NCBI RefSeq assembly: GCF_918797505.1
Contig: NC_092801.1
Coordinates: 33,494,487 to 33,558,486 of the forward strand
Reading direction: 5' to 3'
DNA length: 64,000 nt
Source: Bemisia tabaci
Lineage: Eukaryota; Arthropoda; Insecta; Hemiptera; Aleyrodidae
Positions 20,321 to 35,300 of this stretch are shown piece after piece. The notes beneath the pieces were generated by a model. The model searched no databases and was not told where the DNA came from. It worked only from the letters and a program-made list of their open reading frames with translations. The stretch's first letter is position 1. Every line of letters begins with the position of its first letter. The position numbers and the translations under genes are program-made.

Positions 20321-23300
20321 CTGCAAAAATCAACAATTAAAAAATTGATTGAAAGAAGATAACAGTCGGTAAAAGTCAATATACAACTATGCATAGGAAA
20401 GAAAACCTTGAGACTTTATGATACAATTTTCAGGGGGCAATTGTTGTAAAAGGGGACAGAAAAATCAGCATTTGGGTTTTTGATAGCGAATACTCTGCGG
20501 TATCATGAAAGAATATCACGCAGTACCAAGCAGTTCAATTCTTTTTAGGTCAACGCAACAATGAGTGAAAAAATGAATTGAAATTTGCACATTTTTAATC
20601 TTGAACAAGACATAATAAGATGTTTTAAACAAAACAGTTCGAGCGGTCATGAAATCAGTTTAGTTAGACATTTTTGTGTCAACATTTTTGCCTGCAATTC
20701 AATTTTAAGATTTTTGGCACTATGGCCCTTCAGGCTCCTTTTTCTTTGAAGAATCTATAATAGGAAGTTTTGTGATTTTGTTAAAACAATAGGAATGAGT
20801 AATGAAAATAGAAGCAAATAATTCACCTAAAAGTTAGAGCACCCTGAAGTATACAAGTTGGTATTCTGTCTTTTGCAAGATTATTTTGTGAATTTTAACT
20901 ACTGATATTCGTACTATTGCAAATACTTAATCACTTTTTGGGAATTTACCAGACATTTTCAATGATCAGCATTTTTTGTATTCTGCAAGCTCCTCTGCCG
21001 CCAATGGATCATGAGACAAGTTAGAAATTTAGGCATTCTGATTTATGATATCTCATCAAAATTTCATGTAGAATACGATTTGTACACCGAAAATTACTGA
21101 AAGTAACTCTTGACTAAAATATCAACATTTTTCTATGCATAAATTACAATTTCTCACTTATAGAAAAAACAATAATCTACTTCAGTTAAATGGCTTGCTA
21201 AATGTTACCACAACAGTCTCTGTCATATGAAAATATAGCGGCCTCAATCTCAGCGCTTTGGCTCAGCTGTTCCATGTTTTTTACACTTTGAACAACACAA
21301 GGGTTGAAAAAACACTACTTGATTGGGGAGCCTTCCAAAACTGTTCTAGTGCGAATTTTGACTCAAGTAGACTCTTTATTTTTCTTGTGAGCGGTAAATG
21401 CAAATTTTTTGTGACCAATGCTGAATTTAAACGTTATTATCTTGATTTCAAGTTACGATCAGTTGTTTCCGTTGCGAGAAACGTGTTTTACATGAAATTT
21501 TGAAAAGGAAAAATGTATAAGAATGCCTAAATTTGTACCTTGAAGAGTAATCTATTGCCGCTTAATCAAAGCTGTGCTGTAATTGCTTTCTTTTCACTTC
21601 GCTCTCGAAATCCATAATTCTCATACCTCTGAAAAACACAGTGAAAGAGTATGCACCTTTTGGATTTCCTCAACACTGAGTGAATGAGGCATGCTGCTGC
21701 TGGAGTTGGAGCTGGAATTGCCGCTACCCTCGACTGGTTTTTCCACTTCAGTTTCGTTTTCCGACTCTTCCTCGCTTAAACTGTAATCTGGATTCGGAAT
21801 TGGGGGTGCTGGTGAGACGGAACGCTTTTTGGAGTTACGGAATACTTTGGCAGTCGTCGCATATTGATTGCCGTTGGGAACCTGATTCTGAGCACATGGC
21901 TTATGCACTGAGGTTGACCTCACACTGTGTGATTTCCGTACCTAGAGAGATGAGAAGCCAAAGGTTCGAATTATTTTCTAACATTTTTAAGAGACTTTAT
22001 TTTATTTCATTAAAAATTAATGGTGTCATATGCTCTCTGTTCTACTGTTGCTTGTACATTTTTTTCTCTTCTTTTTTTTAGCGGTTTACATCTGTTCATA
22101 ATAAAATAAATAAATAAAATTTTGAGATTTGACGATTTGAGGCGATCACAGAAATTATTAGCTCTGTTTAACAGACATACAAAAAAGAAAAAGAAAAGAA
22201 AAATCCAAGACCAGAAAAAATAACCGGTCCAAATAAAGTTTCAATAGTTTGTATTATTTAATTTGGGATTATTGAGGATCCTGATATCATCAATTGATGG
22301 CTCCAAAATTAAGACTGCTTGAATTTCTCTCAGAACTTTGAAACCCTTTCTTCTTCCGCTCTGTTTTTTTAAAGTTTCAGACCGTCACAGAATAATTGGA
22401 TTAAGTCCTTTGGCATTAGCTGTTTAGGGTAACCTATTACTAAACCATGAAACTGAGGCTGAAACCCTGTTCATTTACTGCTTAATTAAAGCCTGTAGGT
22501 GGTCATTCATCAAAAGATGCCATCATATAAAATTCTAACCATGTTTTGTGTTGGATATAGTGATGTGATTTTAAAAAGCAAGCATTTACTTGAGGGAAAA
22601 AAAGGTCTAACTTCTGACTTATTTCACTTTTTTCCTTTGAAGATTAAGAGCTTTAACTCCACCCTTAGCATAATTTTAGAGGGAGAGTCTTCGGTTGAAT
22701 CGGAATACTTACAACAATTACAATTTTTGCTTGTTGCCATTGAGATAAGCCTCATTATCAAGTGTATAAAACAAAAACAAAAAAACAAAAAAAATAGAGA
22801 GATCAAAAACACAATTCCACTAGTTTTTAGTTACCAATTAATTAAAACATAAAATTAAAATATTACTTGTAACAAAGAGGGGAGAAAACGATTTGGTATT
22901 TTAATCACCTGCGGTCGTGCAGAACTTGGAGGAAGTGAGTGTGATCGAAAGCCGACCATTTTAACATCCTCAGGAGATGCGTACAGCTTGGCACTGTTCG
23001 TAGGCTTGAAACTTGACATGATACCTTCTTTACCTACTGAAACAAAGAAAACAATACCCTCAGTTAGACATTCCCTTTTCTATGGTACTTTATCTCACAG
23101 AGGGGTGAAACTTAGGGGGACAGTTTCTCACTTACAAGTTATTTTTCCCCTTGTCATTTGTCTCTCTTGATACTCTTGTTCTTCATCCGTCGAGCAACAA
23201 ACGCTTACTTTTAACTTACGGTGTGAGAGGCTCTTTTTTTCAAAAAATAAGTCAAAGTTTCACTATGTAAAACTTAATCATGAGGATGTTCTGTTTACTG

Positions 23301-26300
23301 TGTCCCTCTTAGCTCTATTCTTCATGAGTTCATTTACGTCTCTCATTGCTGACCTGTCATTCCTAACATCCATTAATATTGTTTTGCTAAAATAATATCG
23401 TAAAATAATGAGTAATTTGATTGCCTGTGTTTGAGGGACTCTCTTTATTGATAGTCGGTGAAGAAGTACGTCTCAAATTAAGCATAAAATCCTGACGTAA
23501 ACCAGCCTTCATAATCATAAGTATTTCAGGTCAGACAGTGTACAATTTTAACGCTTGTCAAATCAAACTGTAAAAAAACTTTAATGTATGCTGATGAAAC
23601 GTTATTGATGGAAACATACCATTAGTTGAATGTTCAGAAGAAGTGATACTCCCGTAGTCACACTCACTCCCATTTTTGATTTCAACTTTGATTAACTGAC
23701 CGGGTGGAGGAGGAGGGGGATGGTTGGGAGGTGGTAGCAATGACTGCGATTTCGATGGAATATCTTCTTGACTCCGGTGTGTTCGGGGCGCAAAAGTCGA
23801 AACACCGTTCGAAACACCGTTCAGCTTCCCTGTGAGATCAGGTGTGCTGTGGAAATCCCTTTTCAATTCGTTCAAGCCACCAATGCCAGCTATACTGAAT
23901 CTTACCCGAGAATTTGACTGAAATAACACATGAAATTAGATTAAAATGTGGCGAGAAAATACAGTCATTTCTGACAAAGAAAATGAGAGTATAGTCCACA
24001 AAAATTAAAATTAAGTTGTTGAAATGCTCTGCATATATTTTTGGGTCAAAACCTTTCAAAATATTAAATTAAACTGAATTTCTTCTGAATTAACTGAAAA
24101 TTTCAGTTTGAAATTTTCAGTTTCAGAACATTATTTTAAAAGAAAATTGCTCAAAATTCTACTGTCATGTTTAACCCACAAAGTTGTTGAATTATATTGC
24201 AGCTTCAAATCCTTTCTGAACACAACAATAATGATAATGGCTCAAAACTTACTTATCACAACACGAGAGAGAAATTTCTTTTGAAACCTCAACATCCAAT
24301 TTTTTTACCCAATTCGAGAAAAATTGCTCTGCTGGAAATTTTACTTCGACAGACTACGATCCCTTTTCATTGCACAATCAAATCACATGTAAAAAGAATT
24401 GCAAAAAATATTTCTGAATAATAATAAAGTAAAAGCCAAAGTGCAAAACCAATCATCTCTGACCACGATATTACAAACTTCTTGTCACAGTTTATTTTTT
24501 CTCTGGAAAACGAGTCGACATAAATGCTTAAAAACTTCTTTGATATTTCTCCTCTATTAGCAAAATGCTGGGAATAATTTTCAAGCTATAAAGGTAGCAT
24601 GTATATATTCAAAAAAATAAAATTGAAGTGGAGATTTTGAAAAATCCCAATGGAAATACATTTTTCGCAATTTGGCCATCGATATCTACATAGGGAAAAA
24701 ACAAGTATTGACAGGTTTTATCTCTATCTTATTAATTTGTTGATTCTAATTCTATATACAAATTTCTAGGACAAAATAATTCTACTAGAAGCCTGGAACC
24801 ATGACTAAAAAATTTACCAGTCAAACTCTCCCCCTTTCATGGATCCTATGGGACCCGTATATCATGCCCCCTTAACCAGCTCAGAATTAGCACCCTTATA
24901 GATATCTAATCCTCAGAGAAACAAATCTCATTCTAAAAATATCAAAAAGTAAACTAAAATTTATTAAGAGTTAACTTACTTTTCCTTTGCTACGTTTCAT
25001 TTCAGCGACACTTGCATATACCCGAGGTGTTCTAAGAGAGGATGTTGGTGAGGGTGGCCTTGGAATTCCATTCTGTTTCAAAACATAAGAAAAAATGTAA
25101 AAAATAGAAGAATAGAAGATGATTAAATAAATTACATTTATGCAAAAAGTAAACATTTTATTTTCCTGGTAAAAATCTAGATGCTAACCAGAACTTCAGA
25201 GGGAAGAAACAAGAGAATCACATCCTGCAACGCCATTTGAATGCCCCAAAGAACATATTTATGATCCAAAACTGATGTTGTCGCTCATCGTATCTATGTT
25301 CTCAAAACATCTGAATTATCGAAGCTGTAAATCATTAGCCAAAGTGTGAAACCACGTATCTCCATTGAGGTGTTTCAAAATTGCCACTACTTCTTTAATA
25401 TTTTGAAGGGAAACAAGCCAACTTTGTAGCTTGAAATTTATACAGAATATTCTGCTGACAGAGAGTAAAATTCAACAAAGTTTTCAAGAAATTATGCTGC
25501 CCAGTTTTCCAAAGAAAAAAATAGAGTATGACAGGAAGTTTGCTATGTCGCAAACGGAGCTACATGGTTTCACACTTTGGCCATTGAAATGCAGGTATGT
25601 TAAACAAATGTTTATCCTGAGCAAGTTTATTTTCACAGTAAGTCAGGCTTAGCCCTCACTCTTGCTTCCTCCCAAATTGTATCGAAAATCCATTTTTCAA
25701 TCAAGAATCTTCGCCCTAAAAACGGACAAAATGGCCCCTTTCAAAATTGATTGGAAAATATTAAAAAATAATTGGCAGTCTCAGCCTGTTCTCATGATAA
25801 TAAGGAAATATTATGCTTTCAGACTGCCATGACGGTCATCTCTTAGACATTGAAAGTTCATAGGGTTGTACTCATAGTTGTTTCTTAAATGATAAGGCTT
25901 CGTTAACCTATGCAATTCTTGTCGCTTGAAGAGGCCTTAATGTTTAAAGAGCAACTATACATACAACCTTTATACCAGTGGCGTAGCATGCTTGGCGATG
26001 CATCAATTATTCTGTTGATTAAAGCTACGGAAAAGGATCGATAAATAGGGTGTTTGCAACAAACAATTTAATAATCGATTCTTTACCATAGCTTCAAATG
26101 GGGAGATATTGATAATTGATTATTCATGCCTTGTCACTGCTTTACACATCATTGAAATAAGAGAAAAGACACAAAAATAATAGTAGAAATAAACAGGAAA
26201 ACTTACAGCATAGACTGAGGTGACCATCATACTCGTTTGGCCGATATCACTCTGCTGTCTCTGGAAAAGCTCCTCTAACTCAACAGCGGTTATTCTCCCT

Positions 26301-29300
26301 GAAGTTGGCCGATTTCGAATGGAAATCGTTCGAATTTGATTCTCTAGGTTTTTCTCCTTTTCGTCCTTCCTGATGTCCTCTACAAAACAAGAAAGAACAC
26401 TATATTAATTAAATTGATCAGGTTCATAAAGGAAGCTCTGCTAAATTATCCTTTTGATTGTTTTCACTGATGCTGGTAACATTGAAAATGTTTCACTGAT
26501 ACTGGCAACATTTATAATGTACTTTTCAGTGTTCCATTATGTTTGTCGCATTGCCAATATGACCTGCTTAACTGTAACTTTCTACAGAATGATTGGAGAG
26601 ATTCATTGAAGTTAGGTCCTTGCATGAAAGACTCGCTTTTAGCAAAATCTTAGGAGTGACGAATAAATTCTGGTTTTCTTTGAACTCCTGTACTGCCATC
26701 CTCTGGAAAAACGCGTGTCAAATTTCCCCACGAAATATTTATTTATACTAATATAAAGTAGAGAATGTGAGTGCCCTACAAGAAAAAGGTGGTACCTATA
26801 TTTTTAGAACTGTGAATGAACGAAAACTAGTCAAGGTAAATTTTTTAATAACGTACCAAATATCATTGATTTTGCTCTTGCTTTGCCTATGCTTAGAGTG
26901 GTTTTTGGATTCCGACGAGGAGGTAAAGGTGCTGCAGTAGAACGACCTGCAAAAGAAAGCAAAGAAAATGAAAACTTGAGTCCACTAATTTTACAGGTAC
27001 GCCCAAAAATTCTATGGCATGAACGCAAAAACGTAATATAAGAGGAATTAATTTTTCCATGAACATCTACCGGTTTGAAAAATTGATGATTAAGAAGATA
27101 TTGAAAATTTGATAAAACGGAAACGCTAGTCTATGAAACACAGGTTTGATTTTTCACAAAATTCGTTTTTCAGGGTTGTTAAGTGTTGGAATCCTGTGTT
27201 CAACTGAGCAGGAATGTTCAACTGGAATGTTCAACGGAGGAATAATTATTTTACGATTGATTACTTTTCGTTCTCATGAAAAGTTCACCTAGATGGACAG
27301 GTGACTCTTCCCTTGACGTCTAGAAAAATACAGTATTTCCGTTAATCACTTAGCTACTGCAAAAAACTGTTAATTAGTCATTTAAATTTATTGATAATGA
27401 ATTGATTTTCTCTAAAAAAGCACTTACCTAATGTCGCAAAGTTATTGAGTTTCCGCGGCAGGGTCGCATACTGACGCGGATTAGGAGTTATTTCCGAAAG
27501 TGTTGCTGCTGATTTAGAGCTAGGAATGGCACCCAATGACACGACTGTCATCGAAACCAAGTCACCGGAACTTCTAATTAGTTCTACGACTCGTTCGTGG
27601 GAAGCTGCAGAAACATCCTCTCCATTTATCTGAAGAAACAATAAAAATCAGAAATATTTGAATTACAAATTAAATACATGCATAGGTGCACACTTAATTA
27701 TACCTTGAAACGATGAATTTATCAAGATGAGTAATAACTATGGTTAAAACCAAATATATATTGAAAAAATTGGTTCCAAATATACATTGAAAAAACAGTT
27801 TTTTATCACTTTAGGTGCTTTTAAATCTTTTTTAAACTACAATTTTAGGTTTTTTCTTTGTAAGTGACAAATTTTTGCAGCAAAAGTTGCATTTTTTGAC
27901 ATGAATCAATTTTTTGCCGCAAAAGTTGCATTTTCTGACATGAATGAGACTGCTATGGTATTCTTCTTCTTTTTTTTTTTTGGGGGGGGGGGGGTGGAGG
28001 GTATGCAACAATTGTTTCCACCTCAAGTTGCATTTTCTGTTGACATGGATGACAGGAAAGACAATAAAAAATTATTGAATTAAATATTTAATTTAATGAG
28101 CCAGTTTTATTCTCTTGAAAAAGCTTTGTGCACTAAAATTTCAGGTGAGATTTACGTTTTCTGATAGAATGTGTTTGCGCTAATTGAGTGTGAAATTGGA
28201 CAAGAAGAAAAGAGATTGACCGATCGATTTTATTACATGCAATCTACTTGAATCACCCAATAGTAGAAACTTCTTGGGTTTTTATTTTCCAGTTTTTCTA
28301 AGGAAATATCGCCTGTGGGATTCAATACTCACAGCTATGAGGTAGTCGCCTTTTTTGAGACCAGCTAGGTCAGCTACACCTCCCTTGTCAACGTCATCGA
28401 GGTACTGGAGTGCTGGACAACGATCCGACGGCTCGAGCTCCATCAGAGGGGACGTGGCTTTCGCTCCCCGCAAGACAAAGCCAAACCCACGCCTCGCTCG
28501 GTGCAGTACAACGGTTCGTGGTTCTGCTGGTAACCTGCCGCAACAAAAAGGCTCTTAGATGGACAAAAAAGGATACCGATGGCCATACATGAAACCATAC
28601 ATTGTAATTGCACAGGATCAAAGGAATTAATTCCTCAAAGGAAAACAGGCAAACTTCATAGCTTGAAATTTTTACCAATTTTTTTTTTTTAATGCAGAGG
28701 AAAATCATGAAAACTTCAGAAAGATTAAGCTGATTTACCTCTCAAAAAAAATTAGTACGGCGGAAAAATTGCAACAAAGCAAACAGCTACATCTTTTTTA
28801 ATTCAGCCATCGCACTGATACTAAAATATGTACATGGTCTTCAAAAATAGTAGACAAAAATGAGGAGGAGAATTCTTTGTCACAGGATCATACATTTTTA
28901 AAAGTAAAGACACACAACTAAAAACTTCTACAAAGCTTCTACAAGTTTCTTTTTTTGATTTGTAAAAACACGCTTTTTGAAATAATTTAAATTTTCAATA
29001 CAAACTTTAAATTACAGCAATATATAAGCTTTTAAAAGAGCACTGCTAATGTATCTTTTTTTTTCGGGAATATAACTTCATAGTTGGCATTAAGAATCCA
29101 TAGTTTGAAATTTAATGGGTTTCCTGAGAGTTTCTTTTCATGACTTGAACTGAGCCAACAGTTGATGTTAAAGTTATTCTCCGTTTTAAGGAAGCGTGGC
29201 AAAGGTGCTTTCAGGCGATATGCATAACTTTCTCTTTTAAGTAAAGAATCAAAAAGGAACGTAATAATCCGTACTATTTTTTGTGACATGGTTACAAATT

Positions 29301-32300
29301 ACAGCAATAGATGAGCGTTTAAAAGAGCACTGCTAATGTATCTTTTTTCTCGAGAATATAACTTCATAGTTGGCATTAAGAATCCATAGTTTGAAATTTA
29401 ATGGATTTCCTGAGAGTTTCTTTCCATGACTTGAAAAACAGAGCCAACAGTTGATGTTAAAATTATTCTCCGTTTTAGGGAAGAGTGACGAAGGTGCTTT
29501 TAGGCGATATGTATAACTTTCTCTTCTAAGTAAAGAATCAAGAAGGAACGTAATAATGCGTACTGTTTTTTGTGGCGTGGTGCGGTGGCAAAGTGCTTAT
29601 TGACTACTGACTCCCGGCGTCCTGAGACTCTCGGGTGAATGTTGATGGTAGCGGTGGTTGGCTGCGTTCCTCTCATTTCTTGGACGCAATGTGCTGGAAA
29701 CAGCCCAGATGTTGGATTTCCCTGAATGTTTCCTTCCAAGAGGCCACAGTCTGTTGCTCCTGTCACTGCATTAAAAAAAGCACAGGATGAGAAAAAAATA
29801 TAAACAATAGAAAATAAAGAGACAAGAAAAAAAAGAGATGAAAAAGAGAAGAAAATTTGACAATCAACGGGAAAAGGGCTTTTTGTTTCCTGTTGCAAAT
29901 TTTTTAGAGTGCAGTTTTTTAAGTGTATAATTTTCAAATTTAAGTAGAGTTTGGTAAAATTTTAAAGATTTTTAAAAGTTTAGACTATATTTAAAACTTT
30001 TAACAGGGTGTCTAGTTTTTTTCATTTTGGAAAATTCTGATGAAAACTTGATTTTTCCTAATTTTTGACTGCTAAATCCTGATTTCCTAATTTTTCCAAA
30101 TCCTGATTTTTTGCGAAGAAAAATTGGGGAATATAACTTCACAAAAATAGCTTGATAAAAAAATCCGATCGGACGGCCGACTTTTCTCAAATCCTGATTT
30201 TACAACCGATTTTTCCTCAAATCCTGATGAAATCGGGATTAAATTCTGATTGACCTCAAATCTTGATAGAATAGGGAAAATCGGGAAAATCCTGATGCTA
30301 GACACCCTATTCAAGTCATTGCCTTTGTTATTTCTACAAAAAATCATCTTCAGGAGGCAATTTGAATCTTAAATACTTTCTCATCTTGTGCAACCACCAA
30401 TCCACCTGTCTATTAGGACATACAATCTTACCTTCTATAAGGTCTCCTTGAGCGACTGACAGGTGTCCAGGTTGTGTTGCTGTGTAGTTCTCGGTACAAA
30501 CAACCACAGTACCAGGTAAACTAATCGATACGGTCGTATCGCTGTTTGATGTGCCAACTCCTGAGCTATCACTGATTATGTCACTTGTGTCACCCATGCT
30601 TTTGTCTGGGAACAAATAAGAGAGGGAATAATTATTCATAAATAAATCAATATTAAATTCATGATTTCAATTAAAGAAATGCATTAATGCGACACTGGTT
30701 ACAGGGTTTCCAACAAAGGAAGCAAATTGGTGCTTTGAAATTTCTTATGGAACACACCATACATGAATTTTTCAAAATCAAATTAAATTAAAACAGTATT
30801 AAAACAATCTGATGGTTCACTTTTATAAAAGTTTAAAATTATACAAAAACTTCAGTCATGTAACTGCTACTTTGAATTAAATTTCTACAATATACGACAG
30901 TTTCCTCATAGACAGAGTGTTAAAAGAGAAAAAGAGGTGAAATCACAGGGAAAACAATTTTTCAATGCTGAAAATTTAAAAAAAAAATACTCTGACTGAG
31001 ACAGACGAAAAAAATGATTTACAAGAATCAAATAATATTAAGCTCTTGCATCCTGTACCTGGCTTCAATTAATCAAAATACTGAAACATAATGGAGAGAT
31101 TTGCACGGTGAAAAAATTACTAAAATGCAGCACGAAAAAAACAGATTTTGACGCTATGAATAGAGCAGGTATTTTCTAACACACAAAAGTCTGAAAGATG
31201 AGATTTTGACGAAAAAATTAAGATGACTGTTATTTGACGAGAGAACTAAAAACATCAGTTTTAAATTCATTAGATGCTGATTAATAAATAAATTTTACAT
31301 CCATAAGTTTGAAATCTACGAATGGATTTGACTTGAAACAGAAAAGGAAAATTCCTTGAATAACCTTTTGCATTTAAAGAAATAATAATTTGAAGAGTAA
31401 TTGCTAGAAAGGGATTAAAAATACTGACAGGCAACAGGCATTCATTCAAGCCTAAAGCTTCAACTATGGAACATTTAAAAAGCAAAATATTTTTTTTAAA
31501 GCCGTTATGCAACCTACATAAAGATAAAAATTTAAACTATAGCTTCACAAAAGATTCCAACAATATTGTTTGATTGAGGATACCTAGTGCAAAATAGGAT
31601 CAGTAAAAATGCCAAAAAATGAGCTAGAAGGTTCGACAGTCATTCTCTTTAATTAGAAGAAAAAAAAGTGACGCTGGAACATGAGATGATACATACATAG
31701 AATGGCTTGAATATTTGAGCATGCTGCGATACAAAAGAGCCAACAATAGTTAACCGAAAAACTATGGGAATAATTTTATTTCAGGGGAGAGATACCACAT
31801 TTTCTGCAGCTTTGATACATTTAGCAAACATGCACCCTTCTTGTCATGGAAATGAAAACTGAGTACCAGACCAGTAGACTTAGTAAGAAATAAATCACTC
31901 TAATACATGTTTTCTTATGAAATTGTCTTGTAAAATAGGTATGCAACACCAGTCGACAATAATATTTTATACTGCAATAACTTCAGTTTTGTTTGATATT
32001 TTTGAAATTTCTTGAGCCAATGTATAAGAAAGATTCCTTTAAGCCGCAGTACTGATACGCAATGTTGGTTTTTTTGAGCTTAAATACCTTTTTCCACAAT
32101 TGGTACTAGAGAGTTATCAAAAGGCTGATTTGCTAAATGAATCAAAAATTAGTTTATTTGTGATAGAGAAGTAGAGACGGATAACCACAACCAATGTCAT
32201 CCTAGGTATGTAAAATCCATAAGGTAAAAGGCACCTTAAAATTTTGTAAGATGGAAGAATTTGACCCGGGAAAAAAGCATGCTTTGGATCCATGACTAAA

Positions 32301-35300
32301 AACAAATATGAATTTTATATTTTGTGCTTTTTCAGCATTCGTTAAAAAGCCTGGTCCAACTTCAGTGGAAATAAAACCACCTGTAGCAGGGTAAGATAAA
32401 AGTAGAGATACGAAGAAATTAGAGAAGAAGGTAGCCATATTGCAATATTTCTGGTCAGTTTCTTGGATATATTCCAGGCATTGAAAATCTTTAAACTCTC
32501 TGACAAAAAAATCTTGCCATTTACTTTGTTGATAAAACATAAATTTGTGCTGCAAACACTCCTAAGTTTCTCAAATTTTAAATACTTTACCTATAGCCTT
32601 GCCTGCTACACTGATCAAACCAGATAATTGATCCAAATTGTTTGAGAGCTTTAAGATTTGTATTTTCCTGAAAAGATGACTCACTTGAGGACTATTGATT
32701 CACTGATTTGCGCGCAGTTATGTTCAAGTGTCTCCGTTGAGTTTGATATTCTAATTACCTGTGACGTAGCTTGCAGTGTCTTCCGTCTTGTTGGTCGACG
32801 CCGAGCTAGAGCTGGCTTCGCTAAGACTCGACGAGGCCGAGCTGAAGAAGGGTCCCATGGACGATCGATTTGAGGGGGACGGCGATGGAGGGAACTCCAG
32901 GAAGGGCTCCCCCCCATTGAGCCCTCCGCGAATTATACAACTGCGCCGCCGCGGATTGTACCTTGGAGGCTCCCGGAATGGGACTGAAAACAAATTCAAT
33001 GAAAAGAAAATCGAAACCAAAAAAACAACATAAGCGAAAACCCAATAAAAAACTGAGAAATTAAAAGAAATTGGGAAAGCTCAATCTTGTTTGCCGTTGG
33101 GGGATCTAAAATCAATTTAATGAAATTCTGGAGTGCTTGAGTTTTCTTGAAACCTTCTACTGTGGTTTATTTTTCCTTGCCCTTTAATCTCGTTCTCTCC
33201 TTTTGAGTAAAAAAGCATTCTCATTCAGTATATACTGTGAATGCCAATATGTAAGAAATTTTACAAGTAAAGTAAATAAATGAGAAGGAATCGGGGCAGC
33301 TCAATTTTGTTCAGGTATATTACGATCAGTTGAATAAAATTCTTGAGTGCTTGAGTTTTCTTAAAACCTTCCGCTGTGCAAAATGGTTGTTCTTTCTCAC
33401 TCTTTCTCACTTTTTCTCTCTTCTTCTGAATGAAAAGACATTCTTGTTCAGTAGGTATATGCTGTGAATGTGAAAGTGCTGAAAATTTTACAGGTAAAAT
33501 GAATAGAGCTATTTTAGGGGGAAAATCCAATTTTACGATTGAATGGAGATCGTATACAAATTTTTTTCTGAAAATTATGTGAAGGGTTTATTTTATTTTA
33601 TTTTATTCTCTTTTGCTCAAACCAGCATCAACAAAAGATCTTTAAAATATTAAAAAACACAGTTTCTGTAATTCCGAATGATATTTTCTGTACACTTTAG
33701 GTCCTCTCTTGTCTTCTAACATTATGTGTATTTTCCACAAGAGCATAAGTGAGAGACACATTACAGCTGAGACATACATCCTTGTCTGCTTTTATGTGCT
33801 TAGAAACTTACAGAAATTTAACCAAAAGTAAAGACACTCTGCAAAACTCAAACTCTTCTCAATTATTCTAGTCAAACCAATCAGACGAAAAATCAAACAT
33901 AAATTTTGGTTTAAGAGCAGGAAAAAAAAACACTATGGCTATGAAAAGAAGACATGAACAGAGGGAAAAAAGGATCCAAACAGAAACTTGAAAATTGAAA
34001 GATGAAACTCAAACGACAGTAAAATGAAGAGAAAAAATAAATGTTTGAACCATTGATTTTTTGTGGCTTATCTTGAAAGGGGAAAGTAAAAAATAAATCC
34101 GGGCCAAATTAATTTTGTTTTAAGCGACCGAGCTATGGAAGTTTATGACAGTCAGAGGTAACAAATAAAAATGGTCTGATAAAACCAAGAACCGAGGGAA
34201 GAACTCAAATGACTTAAAAGAAAAAATAGCCAAATGATCAAACTAAACATTTTTGCTCCCTGTACCCAAGGTAAAACCAGGTTTACTAAAGGCTCCACAA
34301 AGATAGCAATATTTAGCCCCCCCCCCCCCCCCCCCAAGAAAAAAAAATTGGAGAAACATTGTAAAAATGCAAAATTGTGGGGAAAAAACACAAATTTTAA
34401 TTTCTTGTTTTGTTATGCTCTTCCTACTGGGTGCCCCTTAAGCCAACTGGACCCTCTTCAGCTGTGCCCATACTGCTATTCTAGCATAGCAACGTAAGAT
34501 AATTTTTCAAGGGTAGAAAACGAAGAGATCTGAAATATATTCTACCAATGCAGCAATCGCACACTAACGGCAAATAACAGACTACACAAATCATGCACTA
34601 CATTTTGCTTTCTACAACTACACCAAAGAACATCTAAACGCAGGCAAAAAATTTGAACGATACACGTAGTGACAATCTATACTAAAATTTATCTGGCGAT
34701 AATTTCCGACATGATAAAGCTGTTGGTAATTAAGACTATGATAGATGTAACTTTTTTTAATTTTTCAGACAACTCATGCATCTTTAACGATAAATTGGTT
34801 CCTGCCATGCAGAGACAGTGAATCTGCAGCTGTCATTTCTTTGAGGTTCGCTTTCTTCCCTAGTTTATGCAGAAAGTGGCTGAGCAAAAACTCTGATGAC
34901 AATATGCAAACATGCTTTGCTATTCTTGATTCTGAATTTATTCATTAAATATCAATCATTCGATGCAAAAAAGGGTATGAAATAGGAAAATAATTTGTTA
35001 TAAAACCTGAGGAATGTATCGAAATTAATAGCTGTGTTAACACAAGACAACTTTATTTTAATTGAGGTGTGAGTTTGAAATTGAGGTTCCCATTTTGACA
35101 TAGTGTTAGTGAACAACACAGGAATCGAACCGCTATCAGTTCGTACTTTCAATTTTGCTATAAACTAAGCATCACAGGCCAGAGGTGGGTTTCCCTACTT
35201 TGTGATTGAAATTTGGCTCTGACAGCACTTTGCACAAACTGACTTGAGATGAATTAAAAAAATTTGTGGGTAGATATGCTCGCTCACTTCTCAAAGGATC

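Noticed and set aside
27961..27997. Poly-T/poly-G tract as a regulatory site
   Set aside because: A homopolymer run inside a Shank intron with no further structure; likely simple repeat.
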